A stretch of 64,000 nucleotides of DNA, from contig NC_088918.1 of NCBI RefSeq assembly GCF_963576675.1, positions 40,457,501 to 40,521,500 on the forward strand, in the 5' to 3' direction. This stretch comes from Euphorbia lathyris. Taxonomy: Eukaryota; Streptophyta; Magnoliopsida; Malpighiales; Euphorbiaceae. The notes under the pieces were generated by a model that saw only the letters and a list, made by a program, of their open reading frames with translations, was not told the origin of the DNA and ran no database searches. The stretch's first letter is position 1. Every line of letters starts with the position of its first letter. A program made the translations under genes and the position numbers. Positions 10,789 to 22,811 of this stretch are shown piece by piece.

Positions 10789-13224
10789 ACGCTTTTAACC
10801 CAAGTTAGAATTGGATTAAACCCCTCGCACGCACGTGGGAGAGTGGAATACCAAAGAATAATGAATTAATCAAATCCTATACAAATGATCCTACGAATGA
10901 AATCTCAAAGAGTAACGATCCAAATCGAAAGGAACTCCCATGTTAGATTTAAACATAACCGAAAGAATAACTAGGTTACCAAAATTTCTATATTAGACAT
11001 ACGCATAGAAGTGAGGCTCTCGAGGAGTAATGACTTTAGTTTGGCCTCTTGCCTTGCCCGTACTGTTCCTTCCAGGTTATTGGCATCAGCGGGACTACCG
11101 TGGATATTCATATTTGGCATGCCATGCTTAGCCCGGCGGCTAAAGCCCGAGTACGAGAGTTGGGCTTCGAGCCCTTCATCCTGGCGTTGCCTCGCGCCAA
11201 CGGAGTGTGCGACCGGTTCGGCTTGCGCGCCTTATGCGAGAGATGGGTAGACTCGACCCACACCTTCCACTTCTCGTTTGGGGAGATGACGATCTCGCCC
11301 TGTGACTTCTCACTGCTGATCGGATTGCGGGGTAGCGGCACCCCGGTCCCGCTTTGCTTTGACATGGTGCGTCCTCGGGTTGACCGTGCCGAGATATTTG
11401 ATCTGATCGGACCCGGAGTTTATACGGGTGTCAAGGCCACCCCAGTGAAGTTTGTTACTACTTTCGGGCTATTGAGCCGCAGGGATTTCTGTGACCGAGA
11501 TGACACAGATCGGGCCACTCGCAGCTTCCTTCTGTATGCTTTAGGCGAGACGATCTTCCGCACTAAGAGCGGAACCATACATGCGGGTCTCATCCAGGCC
11601 TTCCGTGATTTGGACGCAGTGTCGTCCTACGATTGGGCGGGAGCTGGCTTGGCCTTTCTATACAAGTTCCTGGACTTGACTTGCCGGAAGCGCAAGGATT
11701 TCGGCGGTTACACCTTTGCCCTCCTGGTACGTCCTCTATCCTTGGCTTGTCTGTTTATTCTTTTCACAATTTCTGCTTCTGACATCAGTTTCTACGAGCA
11801 GGTTTGGGCCTATGAGAGGCGGATTCTTCCGAGCGCCCGCAGGAGTAGGCCGCGCGCGGTTAGGCTTCCACTCATGGCGAGATGGAGTGACTTTAATCTG
11901 CGCGACGAGAAGAGCCGGACGGTGGCACGACTCCTATCATGGATCGACGCGCGGAGCTTGGGACAGGTGAACGTCTCCTAGCTATGCTGGATTTTCGTTT
12001 GATCTCGTCTGACTTTTCTTTTGTTTTTCAGATTTCATTCAGATGGGACGACCTCAACTTTGGTCCCGATTATGCTTATGTCACCCGCATTCAGGGGCAT
12101 CAGTGTGTGCTCACTGGCCCGTGCGTGCGAGCATGGTATTTGGGCGACCGGAGCTTTACCGGGGTTAGCGCCACACATTGGACACCCGGCGAGATTCCTG
12201 TGTCCATGTTTACGGTGAGGGTCATGTCCCTGCAGGAGATACGCAGTGAGCTGACTCGTCGATTTGTGGCTTGGGACGTGTGGGACCATGCGGGGGGTCG
12301 TGCCCATTATTTATCGACATTGTTGACTCCGTTGGATCCTCCTGAGGTTGCGATGGACGTGGACCCTGCGGATGACGTGTTCTCGGCGGCGGCCGTTGTT
12401 GGAGTCTTTGGATTAGAGGAGGTTCTGGTGAGTGCCTGACTTGTTTATTCTTTGTTTATGAGATAGTTAGGTGTATTCATTTTGCCTTTATTTGCAGGAG
12501 GGTTCCTTGAGGAGTGCTCGGACGTCGGACTTTTTCGATGGCACCCAAGCCCGGACATCCGTGAGCGAGGCTTCTTATCATGCGGGTGAGTCCTCCAGCG
12601 CTGCCCGACCAGAGTAGCTCCGCCTTGGCACACCCTTCCCGATCCCAGAGAGAGATTTCTTGACGGTTCATTATGGCGAGGCGGGCGTAGCTTACTCCGG
12701 CGTTGAGACAGCCCCTTCTGTTTTTACCTCGAGGATGCCGTTCGATCCTCTTGATGCCTTGTATACTTCGAGGGAGACGTGTACCGATTACATGGGATTG
12801 TCTGGTTATTTCAGAGAGCAGCTCAACCTGCGCTGTGCCGGCCACCTGGTGAGTATTCTTATTCTGTTTTAGTGTAGTGAAATGTATGCGTGTGATGCAC
12901 ATATGTATGTATGACTTCTGTTGTTGTCCGTTTTTTTGATGTTTTTTTTTCTTTTTTCTTTTTTTACAGAGCGATCTTCATACGAACGATCAGCGGTTCA
13001 GTGAGTCGCAGCGGGATGCCGATGCTAGGGTCGAGCATGTCTATCGAGAGAGAGATGCTCATTGGTTGGAGATGATGCGAGTGGAGATCGAGGGGTGCCT
13101 TGCCGCAGAGGAGATGACGCGAGTGGAGACCGAGAGGCGTCTTGCCGCCGAGGAGGCCTTATCTACGGAGCGGGCTTCTCGTCTGAGGGACTTTGAGGAC
13201 TTCTGGGATCTTCCTCCTTATTAG

Positions 13225-13674
13225 GCTCATTATTTGTAGCTTTCTCATTAGTATTACCTCGATGTATAGCTTGTGTATAGGGAGAGGGGTGGATAGGACG
13301 TAGGCTTTTTATGTGAAAGAGGTAGGAAATGTATAACTCATGATTCATAATACAATGCATTCAGTAGATTATAATGATTCCAATCATCCTTTTCAAATAT
13401 ATTCATGCCTTTATTTATTTACAAACAATAGAAATACTTAGCCGCTTATACATTATTTTCATAATTGCTCAAGATATAACCACTTTTACCAGGACCCGCC
13501 TTTTTTCGGTTTTCAGATCCTAGCGATTTTTCAACTCTCCTTTTATTATCCCGGAATTTTCAAACGAGTGCCCTTTCGGGTTTTCACCCATTGGGATGTC
13601 CCTTATTGTTGCATAGGTCGCCCTTTGCGGGTTTTCAACCTATCGGGAATTTTCATTTCTTTTTTTCTTTTTTT
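13225..13674. other. Spacer between antisense PMD gene and integrase of element 2
   Basis: No gene. Converging 3' ends of the plus-strand PMD gene and the minus-strand pol are expected here. It contains a repeated phrase: CCCTTTCGGGTTTTCACCCATTGGG (13570s) and CCCTTTGCGGGTTTTCAACCTATCGGG (13620s), two related dyad-like stretches of unknown role. Confidence 0.4.
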
Positions 13675-14984
13675 TTACGAAAAGTATTTCTTAAGCCTAT
13701 CCAGATTGGTAGGTTCGGAGAACTCCATGCCGTCCATAGTAGTTAGCTTCACCGCCCCTTTGCTTAGGATCTTCTTCACGAGGAATGGTCTTTCCCAGTT
13801 TGGCCTGAACTTGCCCCTAGGGTTGGTGTGCGTCATTCGGATCTGTTTCAGCACCATGTCCCCTTCTTTGATAGGGCTGGCCTTGACCTTTTTGTTGAAG
13901 GCTCGGGCCATCCTTCTCTGATATAAATGCACATGGTAAAGAGCCTCCATCCTTTTCTCGTCCACCAATGCTAACTTCTCATATCGCTTCTTCACCCATT
14001 CCGTCTCGGGAATCTCTGCTTCTACTGCGATTCTCAACGATTGCTTTTCAATCTCAATCGGGAGAACGGCTTCGGCCCCATATACCAAGGAGAACGGCGT
14101 TGCCCCAGTTGACGTTCTAACCATCGTGCGATAAGCCCATAAAGTGAGCGGAAGCTGCTCGTGCCAATTCCGGTGCGATTCTACCGTCTTTACAAGAATC
14201 CTTTTAAGGTTCTTATTTGCGGCTTCCACTGCCCCATTAGCTTGCGGGCGATATGGAGAAGACCTATGATACTCAATTACGTACTCTTGGAAGAAACTTT
14301 TCACCTCTCCCTGAAACTGGACCCCATTGTCTGTGATCATGTGATGAGGCACTCCGAACCTGGTGATCAAGTGCTTTTCAATGAACTTCCTCATCTGCTT
14401 AGACCCCAACTTGCTAAACGATTCTGCCTTTACCCACTTGGTGAAGTAATCAATGGCGACTGTGATGAATTTGTGTCCGTTCGATGCATTAGGCCTCACC
14501 TCCCCGATGATATCAATGCCCCAAGCCGCAAACGGCCAAATGGGTGCTAACACGTGCATTTCCATAGCTGGCAAGTGATTATAATCTCCGTGGATTTGAC
14601 AATCATGGCATTTCTTCGCATATTCGTTACAATCTCTTTCCATGGTGAGCCAATAGAAGCCTTGCCTTACGATTTTCTTTGCTAATACTGCTCCTCCCAT
14701 ATGGACTCCACAAATTCCCGAGTGTACTGACTCCATTGCCTCATGGGCTTCTCCAAGCACCTCAATTGTAAATCATCGGTGTGTCTTTTGTAAAGCAAGT
14801 CATTGTGGATGACAAATTGCTGAGCTAACCTTCTGATCACAGCCTGATCCCTAAGTTCTAATTCTGCCGGGTATGTTCCACTTTTCATGAAGTTTACGAT
14901 ATCGAAATACCAAGGCTTTTCATCTACTCCCAACAGCATTACGTCTTTGATGCGCGTTTTACGTATACGTGCATGTGAAGGCAA
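13675..14984 (-). pseudogene. Integrase of element 2, frameshifted
   Basis: Two overlapping minus frames (14682-14984 and 13675-14760) join by a frameshift near 14757. The zinc region (VHSGICGVH ... CHDCQIH), core motifs WGIDIIGEV, MITDNGVQF and NGAVEAANK (the D,D,E triad) and a C-terminal chromatin-side module (IKEGDMVLKQI ... FRPNWERPFLVKKIL) are all readable. It encodes the enzyme that inserts cDNA. The N-terminal end is cut off from the RNase H by the 1.9-kb insertion. Confidence 0.88.
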
Positions 14985-16862
14985 GTGTACCTTAGTCGTG
15001 TATCAAGTAATAAAGTGAAAGTAGAGTATCGTTCCCACGAGGATGGTGATTATAAGTACTAATCTCTTTGCTTACTATCTATTATTTAAACAACCAAAAT
15101 GTACAGTTTGTTGGACAACCAAGCTAAGACTTAAGGAAGAAGTGAAATAAAAATTACACAAATTAAGTGAGAGATTACTTATAATAAAAGAAACTAAGGC
15201 TTTTAGCTTCACTTAACCTCTTTGCTTGGTAATAACACTTACCCTTTTAAGTTGTTTTATCCTTCTTAAGATGGCGATTTTTCTTATAAACTATTAGTTC
15301 TCGAGATTGGTTCTAAACTCTTGACTAATTACTTTCCCTTGGTCCGGCTCAAGTAATTAATCAAGAGAAGCATTAAGTCTTCTTAGTTCCAAACCTTCGA
15401 TTTATTACTTTCCCTTGGTCCGGCTCAAGTAATAAATCTAAGATTTGTAATAAGATTTAATCTAAACCTTTTTAACCTACTTTACCTTGGTCCGGCTAAA
15501 GTGATTACTTAAGATTCAAGAAAAACCGCTCAAGTAATTAGTTCTAAACTTTCGATTAATTACTTTCCCTTGGTCTGGCTCAAGTAATTAATCCAAAGAA
15601 GCATTAAGTTTTCTTATTTCCAAACCTTCGATTTATTACTTTCCCTTGGTCCGGCTCAAGTAATAAATCTAAGATTTGTAATAAGATTCATGAAAAACCT
15701 TGGAAAACCAATAAGCCATACTAAATGGTCATTAGGTCCAACTTATGAATTTCGATTAATCAATTTAATCACGATCAATATAAACGATTAATTATACCCA
15801 AGTAGAGAGTTGGCCCATCTCCTACAAGCATTAAGAATCATAAGTTAGTTCTTAAAAAGGATAAAGATAACTTAAATAGGTTAAACGTAATTATCACATA
15901 ATTAAGGTTAAGATCCGCTTTTAGCCTTAGTTAAGGGGGTTTTAGCCCATGATTAGATTAAAACACACCTTAGTAAGATAGATAATGGAGTTCATAGTAA
16001 TAAAAGAGATTAAAGTTTAGAAGAAACCGTAATGACGATTGTCGAATGAACTTCTTCGATAACTTAAAACTTACTTTTATTGAATGAACTCTTGCACAAA
16101 CAACAACTTGAGCACAATAACAACAATTATAATAACACAAACAACTGATTTTTGAAGAGAAAAATCAGCAAAGTAACATTATAAAGGGAGAAGTTAAGCC
16201 TAAGCTTGGTGTGTGTTCAAATGGCACCCAAGGCCTCCTTTTATAGTAAAATGGTACACAAAATTCCAAAGACCAAGTCATCCTTATGGCCTCCCACTCC
16301 TTATCATCTGAATTTAGCATTTAAGAGAGCATGGGGGAAGATTTTAATAATTTAGGAGTTGAAATGTCAAAGGAATCTTAAGCTTCAACATATTCATCAA
16401 CTTTGGATAATTTTCTGGGCCTGATGCACTTCGAATTTGGAGATGATTATTATTAGACATTTGTTCATCTTTCTCTTAGCTTTCCAACGCATTTTGAATC
16501 GCCTCAATCCGAGTCCGTATGAGGGAGATAAGTTGAAAATACGAAAATGTGTCAAATCTGTCCTAGTGTGAACAATTGGACTTTATTTTACAGCACCTAT
16601 CCGCGACGAAGTGCACGCTGGGTGTCCCTAAAACTCCTTTTTCTGGTCCCTTTTACTCCCGAGTTGCCGCCTTAAGCCCCGACTTGGTTATTTGTGCCGA
16701 AAACCTTGTGAAAGTGCCTAGAAAACACACAAATTGGCTTAGATACATAAAATGAAGAAAATATACAAAAACCATTATTAAAATGGTACAAAATAACTAG
16801 TAATTAAATACTAAAAATGCTATAAATTACGACGATAACAGTCTTCATAGCACGGTTTGTGG
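14985..16862. repeat. Unclassified 1.9-kb repeat inserted between RNase H and integrase of element 2
   Basis: The coding sequence of element 2 stops abruptly at both sides (integrase side MPSHARIRKTR, RNase H side SHKPCYEDC) and resumes across this block. It has no open frame. At 15330-15670 it holds about five copies of a phrase like TTACTTTCCCTTGGTCCGGCTCAAGTAATTAAT, in two larger units of about 230-240 bp. One end begins near AAGTGTACCTTAGTCGTG and the other ends near ACGACGATAACAG. I see no clear terminal repeats or target duplication and cannot name the family. Confidence 0.6.
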
Positions 16863-19092
16863 GACCTCCTCATCACCAAAGGCTTCGAGGCAAGATTCCG
16901 AGGGTTATCTCATACTGACACCAAAGTGGCCAAAGCATCCGCTGCCTGGTTCTGTGCTCGAGGAATGTGATAAAAACGACACTCGCTGAATCTCTGTGCC
17001 ATCCCTCCAACTGGTCTAGGTATGGACGCAACCTTTCTTCCCTTACTTCCCAGTTTCCCTGTGCTTGTTCGATAATCAGTTTTGAGTCGCCCCAAATTTC
17101 AACATATGATGCTCCCAGCGCTGCTAACGACTCTAACCCGTAGATGCACGCTTCATACTCTGCCATATTATTGGTGAGAGGGAAGGATAACTTCTTTTCC
17201 ATTGGGACCCTTTCTCCTTCTGGTGAGATAAGTAGCACTCCTACCCCGGCTCCATTTGAGTTAACCGCTCCATCGAAGAACATTTTCCATGGTATAACTT
17301 CTATTGCGTTCAAGTGCTCATCGGGGAAATCATAGTTTATCTCTTCCTCTTCCGCATTTAGAGGCTGATTGGCCAGAAATTCCGCTACGGCTCTCCCCTT
17401 AATAACCTTTTTCGTTACATATTCGATGTCAAATTCGGACAAGAGCAACAACCATCGGGCTAGCTTCCCTGTTAGAGACGGAGTTTGGTACAGATACTTC
17501 ACGGGATCCATCCGAGAAATAATGATCACTTTGTAAGATTGAAAATAGTGCCGTAGTTTCTTTGTTAGCCATACTACCGCCACGCACGTCTTTTCGATCA
17601 TGTTATACTTAAGCTCGTATTCCAGGAACTTCTTACTCAGATAATACATCGCGTGCTCCACACCGGTGTCCCCTTCTTGGGCCAACATTGCCCCAATAGA
17701 TCGCTCCTCGATTGCTACATAGAGGAGAAGCGGCTTTCCAAGTTTAGGCGGTCTTAAAACTGGTGGATTAGACAAATAGTTCCGGACACTCTCCAATGCT
17801 TGCTGGCACTTATCATTCCAAACCGTGGGTTGATCTTTCCGTAGCAGCTTAAAGATTGGCTCGCAGATCGCAGTGAGTCGTGCTATGAACCGACTGATAT
17901 ACTGAACCTTCCCCAGAAATCCTCTCACTTCTTTCTCATTTTTGGGTGCTGGCATTTCCTGTATGGCCTTTACCTTGTCGGGATCCACCTCAATCCCCTT
18001 GTTACTGATCACATAGCCTAAGATCTTCCCCGATGAAACGCCAAAGAAGCACTTTTTCGGGTTCAACCTTAGCTTGAATTCTGCGATTCGGGCCAAAAAC
18101 TTCTCAAGTGCAGGAAAATGCCCCTCTCTCGTCTCCGACTTGACCATCATATCGTCCATATAAACTTCCACCTCTTTGTGTATCATATCATGGAACAGTG
18201 TCGTAGCCATCTGTTGATAAGTTGCCCCAGCATTTTTCAAACCAAACGGCATTACTCTATAGCAGTACATTCCCCACTCAGTTGTGAACGAGGTCTTTGC
18301 CTTGTGTTTTTCTGCCATCTGAACTTGCATGTAACCCATGAAGCCGTCAACATTCATGTGCAAGACGCTCGATGCTGCACTATCGATTAATACATCGATG
18401 TGAGGCAATGCGAATTCATCTTTGGGGCAAGCCTTGTTGAGATCTCTATAATCGACGCACATTCTCACTTTACCGTCCTTCTTCGCGATCGGCACTACAT
18501 TTGCGACCCAGGGGGGATAGTCGATTACTTCGATGAATCCTGCTTCTAACTGTTTCTTCACTTCCTCTCTGATCTTATCTGCCCATTCCGGCCTCATGCG
18601 TCGGAGTTTCTGTTTCACGGGCTTAGCATCGGGGTATGTTGGAATACGGTGAGTTACGATTGATTGATCGACTCCTGGCATGTCTTCGTATGTCCAAGCA
18701 AACACTATTTCGTATTTTTTTATTATTCTCTCAAATTCTTTCCTCTCTCCAGTAGTTAATTCTTGAGCAATTTGTATAAGTTTAGGATTTTCATCCGTGC
18801 CAAGATTGAGAGTTGACATTTCTATTGTATTGATTTCAAATGTAGGCATGTTATATGAATGAGAATGCATGGAATGATCAGAATCAACATCAAGCAAGTA
18901 AGCAAAATCAGAATTCATTTCATTGATAGTATTAGCGAGTACGTCATCGGATTCAAATAAAGCAGTAATACAATTTTCATCATCGGGGTTCTCGAGTTTC
19001 TCATAGGCCTTGGAGGTACCGGGCTCGTCCACCGCTCCCACAGTGGCTTCCATTGTGATGACCTGCTCCTCGGCATTCAGATCTAACATCAT
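16863..19092 (-). pseudogene. Reverse transcriptase, RNase H and archaeal-type RNase H of element 2
   Basis: The open frame of 739 codons (16873-19092) covers RT (VRMCVDYRDLNKACPKD, YRVMPFGLKNAGATYQQM, catalytic VYMDDMMVKS), a Ty3 RNase H (PLLLYVAIEERSIGAMLAQ, again without the usual D) and then the extra RNase H (KMFFDGAVNSNGAGVGV, NNMAEYEACIYGL, IWGDSKLIIEQ), whose D,E,D residues are present. The end drifts out of frame near 16960, after VFITFLEHR, where the other frame continues as NQAADALATLVSV. The stretch before RT is acidic and is a linker from the protease. Confidence 0.9.
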
Positions 19093-19188
19093 GATCTCCT
19101 CGGCGAAGCAGCTTGCCTCTTCTTTGCCCCAGCTGGTGACATCGTTGAAAATCTCGAAGCCCGGCAGAATCTTTCCTTCGGTGCTAGT

Positions 19189-20019
19189 CTATGACTCGGG
19201 AGTCCCAAAATAGACTTTCCCGTGACCCTCATTCACAAAATACTTCTTTAGGCCCACCCTTCCTTCACTGCCTGTGTTGGACGGACCTCCTAGCTCATAT
19301 CCCAAACCCCTCCGGGTTTTCTGACTCTTGAAGTCCGGAGATTCTGGCAACCCTTGATGGTGTGCTCCCAAGTCCATACCGGGGATGAAACCCCCTTTCA
19401 TCATCTTCACCACATCGGTGGTCATGCTAGACTCGTAGATCCCAGAAACCTGGAATCCGGAGAAAAGATGAGGCTCAATTCCCAATGCAACCACTAAACT
19501 CAACTTCTCAGCTCTAATCGTCACTATCTCCTCCCCGAAGGGGAATTTGATCATTTGGTGGAGCGTGGAGGGCACACCTCCTAGCTTATGGAACCATGGG
19601 CGTCCCAACAACACAGCAAAGGTCACCGGTATATCCAGCACAGTGAACTCAGTTTCTTCTTCATGCGGCCCTACTTTCAGCTTGGCCTTAAAGACTCCTT
19701 CAATGTGCCTACGGCTATCATCATAAGCCCTGATCACGGTTTCCGAGGCAGTCAAATCTCCTCTTTCTACTCCCAATTTGGACAAGAGTTTCAGTGGGCA
19801 AACATTAATGGCCGATCCATCATCAACCATTACACAGCTGGTTTTCTTCCCATTAATTTCAGCTCGGATGTATAAAGGCTTGTTGTGAGCCTTCCCCTCT
19901 TCGGGGAGATCTTCGTCAGTGAAGGTGATTTTAGTTCTTTTTCGGGCCATGATTGCCCCTACTAGTGCCGTCAGCTCAGTATCAGTAGAGATGACCAAAT
20001 TCTGCAACTCTTTCATCAA
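19189..20019 (-). pseudogene. Protease of element 2
   Basis: 276 codons. The retropepsin-like active site reads VMVDDGSAINVCP, with DDGS in place of the common D-T/S-G-S, which is frequent in this group. The flap-distal motif is VLLGRPWFHKLGGVPS. It would cut the Gag and Pol precursors. It is separated by stops from the upstream capsid-repeat frame (20044-21687) and the downstream RT frame (19092), so the once-continuous polyprotein is broken. Confidence 0.85.
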
Positions 20020-20043
20020 ATTTTCATGGTGGTACTTAGAATG

Positions 20044-21687
20044 TCACAAGACCTCCCACACAGTAGACTTGGCTTGTGTTTTCTTCAACTGCTCGAGGAC
20101 TTGATCATCGGGCTTGGGAGCCGATCCTTCTCCCGCCTCCATTTCCACCATTGGTGCCTTTCCCTCGGCCACTCGACATGATCTTGTCATAATGGCAATC
20201 TCCGGCTCATCATCCGATTCATCCCAAATATTGATAGGAATTCTCTGATCGGCCTCCTCCTCCGAGGAACTTTCCCAAATGTCCATAACCATCAGATCCA
20301 TTACGTGAGGGACGTTTGAGTTCAAATACAAGGGATCCGCCGACCCATACATGGCCCAGCCTATCAACTCCTCATAGTCCCTGAGGGACACTCGGTTCAT
20401 CCTTCTTGCCGCCATCGGAATAGCGCCTCTCTGTATGCATATGAGCTGCACCTTATCACTCATCGTTTCTTGACACTGCTCGTAGTGGTACCTCCACCTC
20501 TTAGCGTAATCCATAAATGGTTCCTCGGGGAATTGCCTGATCCTATCCAGATCGTCCAGGGATCCCGTCCATGGAACATACATCTCATACCTCGACACAA
20601 ACGCATCCCGAAGAGGTATCCAATGACCCATTTTTTCCTCTGATAGGCCTTGGTGCCACAACAAGGCTTCTCCCATGAGAGTTTTCGGGAAGTGTTCATG
20701 TAACTCACATTGAGGGAACCCAGCATCGTATATATGGTTGTGGAATAACTTTGTGTGTTCAGCAGGATCCCGGTATCCACCATACTTGGGCATTGCTAAT
20801 ACTGCTTCAGGCGTCTCGTAAGAGGGCAAGTCGGGTGTTTGCTCCGCAAGCATCCACACCGTATATTCCTTAATGAACCTCTTGGTCATTGTGGCCCAAT
20901 CGCACTTGATACGCATTGGGAGAGACATATACCACATTAGCGGCTCCCCCATCAGTGAATTGCAAAACAGACCAGTGATCTTTTCTTCGTTAAAACCCAA
21001 AGGCCCCATGGCTGATAAGTAGAAGTGAAGGTGTTCCATTAGATCCTTGTTGCCGTTATACTTACTGACAGCTGGCAACGGACGCTTAATAGGCCCAATT
21101 TGGAGCGCAAAACACTCTGCAGTCCTATCTTTAGCCTTCTTGTACTTTTCTAGGAATAGATCGGACAACTGTTCCCAATCATGCTTGCAGGAGTCGGGTA
21201 ATGAGTGGAACCACCTCAAAGGCTCACCTATTAACGAATGGTGGAACCACTGAGCCACCTCGTCCACCCCAAAGGATTCAACAAACATATCATGCATGTA
21301 CTCGCGCAAGTGCACATCGGGATTCTCCACTCCACTGAATAAACCCAACTCTGGCACAATGGTTCGAGACGACCTTTCCCCGGTCTCTTCGGCACTATCT
21401 TCATCATACGGTGCTCCGCCGTCTATCCCTTCATCCATCGATTCATCCTCCTGCTCCTCGCCCAGAAAGGATGCATATAAACCATTTCCCACGTTACTCT
21501 GCTCATCGGAGTCCAACAACTCCTCTTCGCTTGCCCTGAAGGATTCCATCACCAAACTCTCTTTGAGCCCAGACCCGATCATGCTCACCCTATGATTAGG
21601 CAATGGATTACGCCTAGTGGAAGGGTTCACCAACGAAGGATCATCTATCTTCTTCTCCTCAATCAAATCTTGGATCTTATGCTTCAA
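20044..21687 (-). pseudogene. Gag extension of element 2 with three further capsid-like repeats
   Basis: 547 codons between the zinc knuckle and the protease. After an acidic linker (residues 1-110) it has three tandem blocks, each with the same layout as a Ty3 capsid N-lobe: about residues 112-200 (SLIGEPLRWFHSLP ... HDWEQLSDLFLEKY), 201-293 (KYNGNKDLMEHLHFY, SLMGEPLMWYMSLP, CDWATMTKRFIKEY) and 294-450 (KYGGYRDPAEHTKLF, TLMGEALLWHQGLS, WIPLRDAFVSRYEMY). The last block also continues into a C-lobe-like part (LDDLDRIRQFPEEPFMDYAKRW). A fourth, upstream copy is in the normal Gag (21996-22811). The domain reading is my own pattern match; a structure or HMM comparison was not possible. Confidence 0.75.
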
Positions 21688-21690
21688 CCT

Positions 21691-21995
21691 CTAACAGTTC
21701 TCAATATTGTGCCCATAATTACTATGGAACTCGCAGTACCCCCTAGCCTGTATCTGCAGAGTGGGCGGTGCTTTGTTATAAGGAGTGAGGGCTTTCAACA
21801 ATCCCTTCTTCTGCAACCGTTCGAAAACTTTTGCATAGGTTTGATCAAATTTGGCGAACTGCCTCTTCTCAATAGCATTCAGTTCAAGCACTTTCACCGC
21901 AGCTCATTCTTAATATACAGCAAGGTGTTGCCAATTACCATTCAGATCTGATCCTGCTCAAGCGGCTTCTGCTTCATAACTGCCGCCTTGGCTCT
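21691..21995 (-). pseudogene. Gag C-terminal part and zinc knuckle of element 2
   Basis: The frame 21691-21897 contains FAKFDQTYAKVFERLQKKGLL and then CEFHSNYGHNIENC, the Cys-His zinc-knuckle-like motif found in Tat Gag. A TAG follows where related Gags have CWRLKHKIQ, so this looks like a Trp codon turned into a stop. More stops lie between this frame and the capsid frame upstream. Confidence 0.75.
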
Positions 21996-22811
21996 CTACC
22001 TCCTTACAAAATCGGACAAAGACTCACTAGTTTGCTGCTTAGTGCTCTCCAGCTCTTTCAGCGTAACCTCAAGCATAGTGTTGAAACTATATTGAGCGAT
22101 GAATGACTTCGCCAACTCTTTCCAATCTCTCTTCGTCACCAACGGCAACGCATGAAACCACACGAGGGCAGCCCCCTCCAGGTAAGTATTGAACAGTCCA
22201 AGAACTTGTTCCTCAGTTAAGATCGTGTGTCTCATCACAGCCACATACTGATTTATGTGGGCAGTAGGATCCCCAGTTCCATCGAACTTCCTCATGTCGG
22301 GGAGCCGGAATTTCAAAGGCAAAGCAGTTGCCGACAAACAATTCTTCAAATTATAAAAGTCCTGACTTCCGGAGCTTCCCCCTCGCAGATCCTGCACCTC
22401 CTGAGTAATGTGCTGCTTCCATTCCTCTTCGTTAGCTTTCTCCTTCTCAAGCTGTTTCTGGATGTAATCCTGATAGTCGTCCTCGTTCCCGAAGCGGGGA
22501 CCAGTGTTCACCTCATTCTCAGCGCGCTTACTACCGCTCTTGTTAGCCTTCAACGTCAGCTTAGCTAGCTGGGCCAAAATTGCGGCCAACTGATCATTAA
22601 TGTTGTTCACAGAGTTTTCCAATTCGGCCACCTTTTCGTCGGTCGCAGAAATACTGGCAGCAGACTGAGTATACTCGGACAAAGATGATTCAGAAGCCAC
22701 AACTGTCGATTCGGAACTGTCAATCTGTAGCTGATCAAACTGCCTGACTAGTCGGTTACTCTCGCGAAACCACAACCGCTTAATGATGAAGTCTGTGCGA
22801 ACGACATCCAT
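21996..22811 (-). pseudogene. Gag capsid region of element 2
   Basis: 271 codons. The N-terminus is followed by a probable coiled coil (VAELENSVNNINDQLAAILAQLAKL), then the capsid domain from about residue 170 (RKFDGTGDPTAHINQY, YLEGAALVWFHALP, RDWKELAKSFIAQYSF, SESLSDFVRR). The frame stops at a TAG where the family has FVRRWRAKA. The start ATG at 22811 is chosen as the first in frame and may be too late. Confidence 0.8.

Larger units (their letters stand above)
287..13224 (+). pseudogene. Plant mobile domain (PMD) protein gene, antisense passenger of element 2, six exons, one premature stop
   Basis: Exons read as 287-403, 11076-11726, 11802-11966, 12032-12427, 12498-12848 and 12970-13224. 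All five introns are GT-AG and all are phase 0, giving 644 codons plus a TAG stop. Exons 2-4 carry the PMD hallmarks: a VDIHIWHAMLSP-like stretch, GFEPFILALPRAN, and RWVDSTHTFHFSFGEMTIS followed by DFSLLIGLRGSGTPV. This is the family of the MAIN/MAIL1 proteins, best known from transposons and a few nuclear host proteins. The last exon is charged and probably coiled coil. Codon 483 (12615-12617) is an in-frame TAG in exon 5, with family-like coding on both sides, so the copy is probably inactive. Intron 1 is over 10 kb because element 1 sits in it. A TATA box precedes the start. The splice model is inferred from the sequence. Confidence 0.82.
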
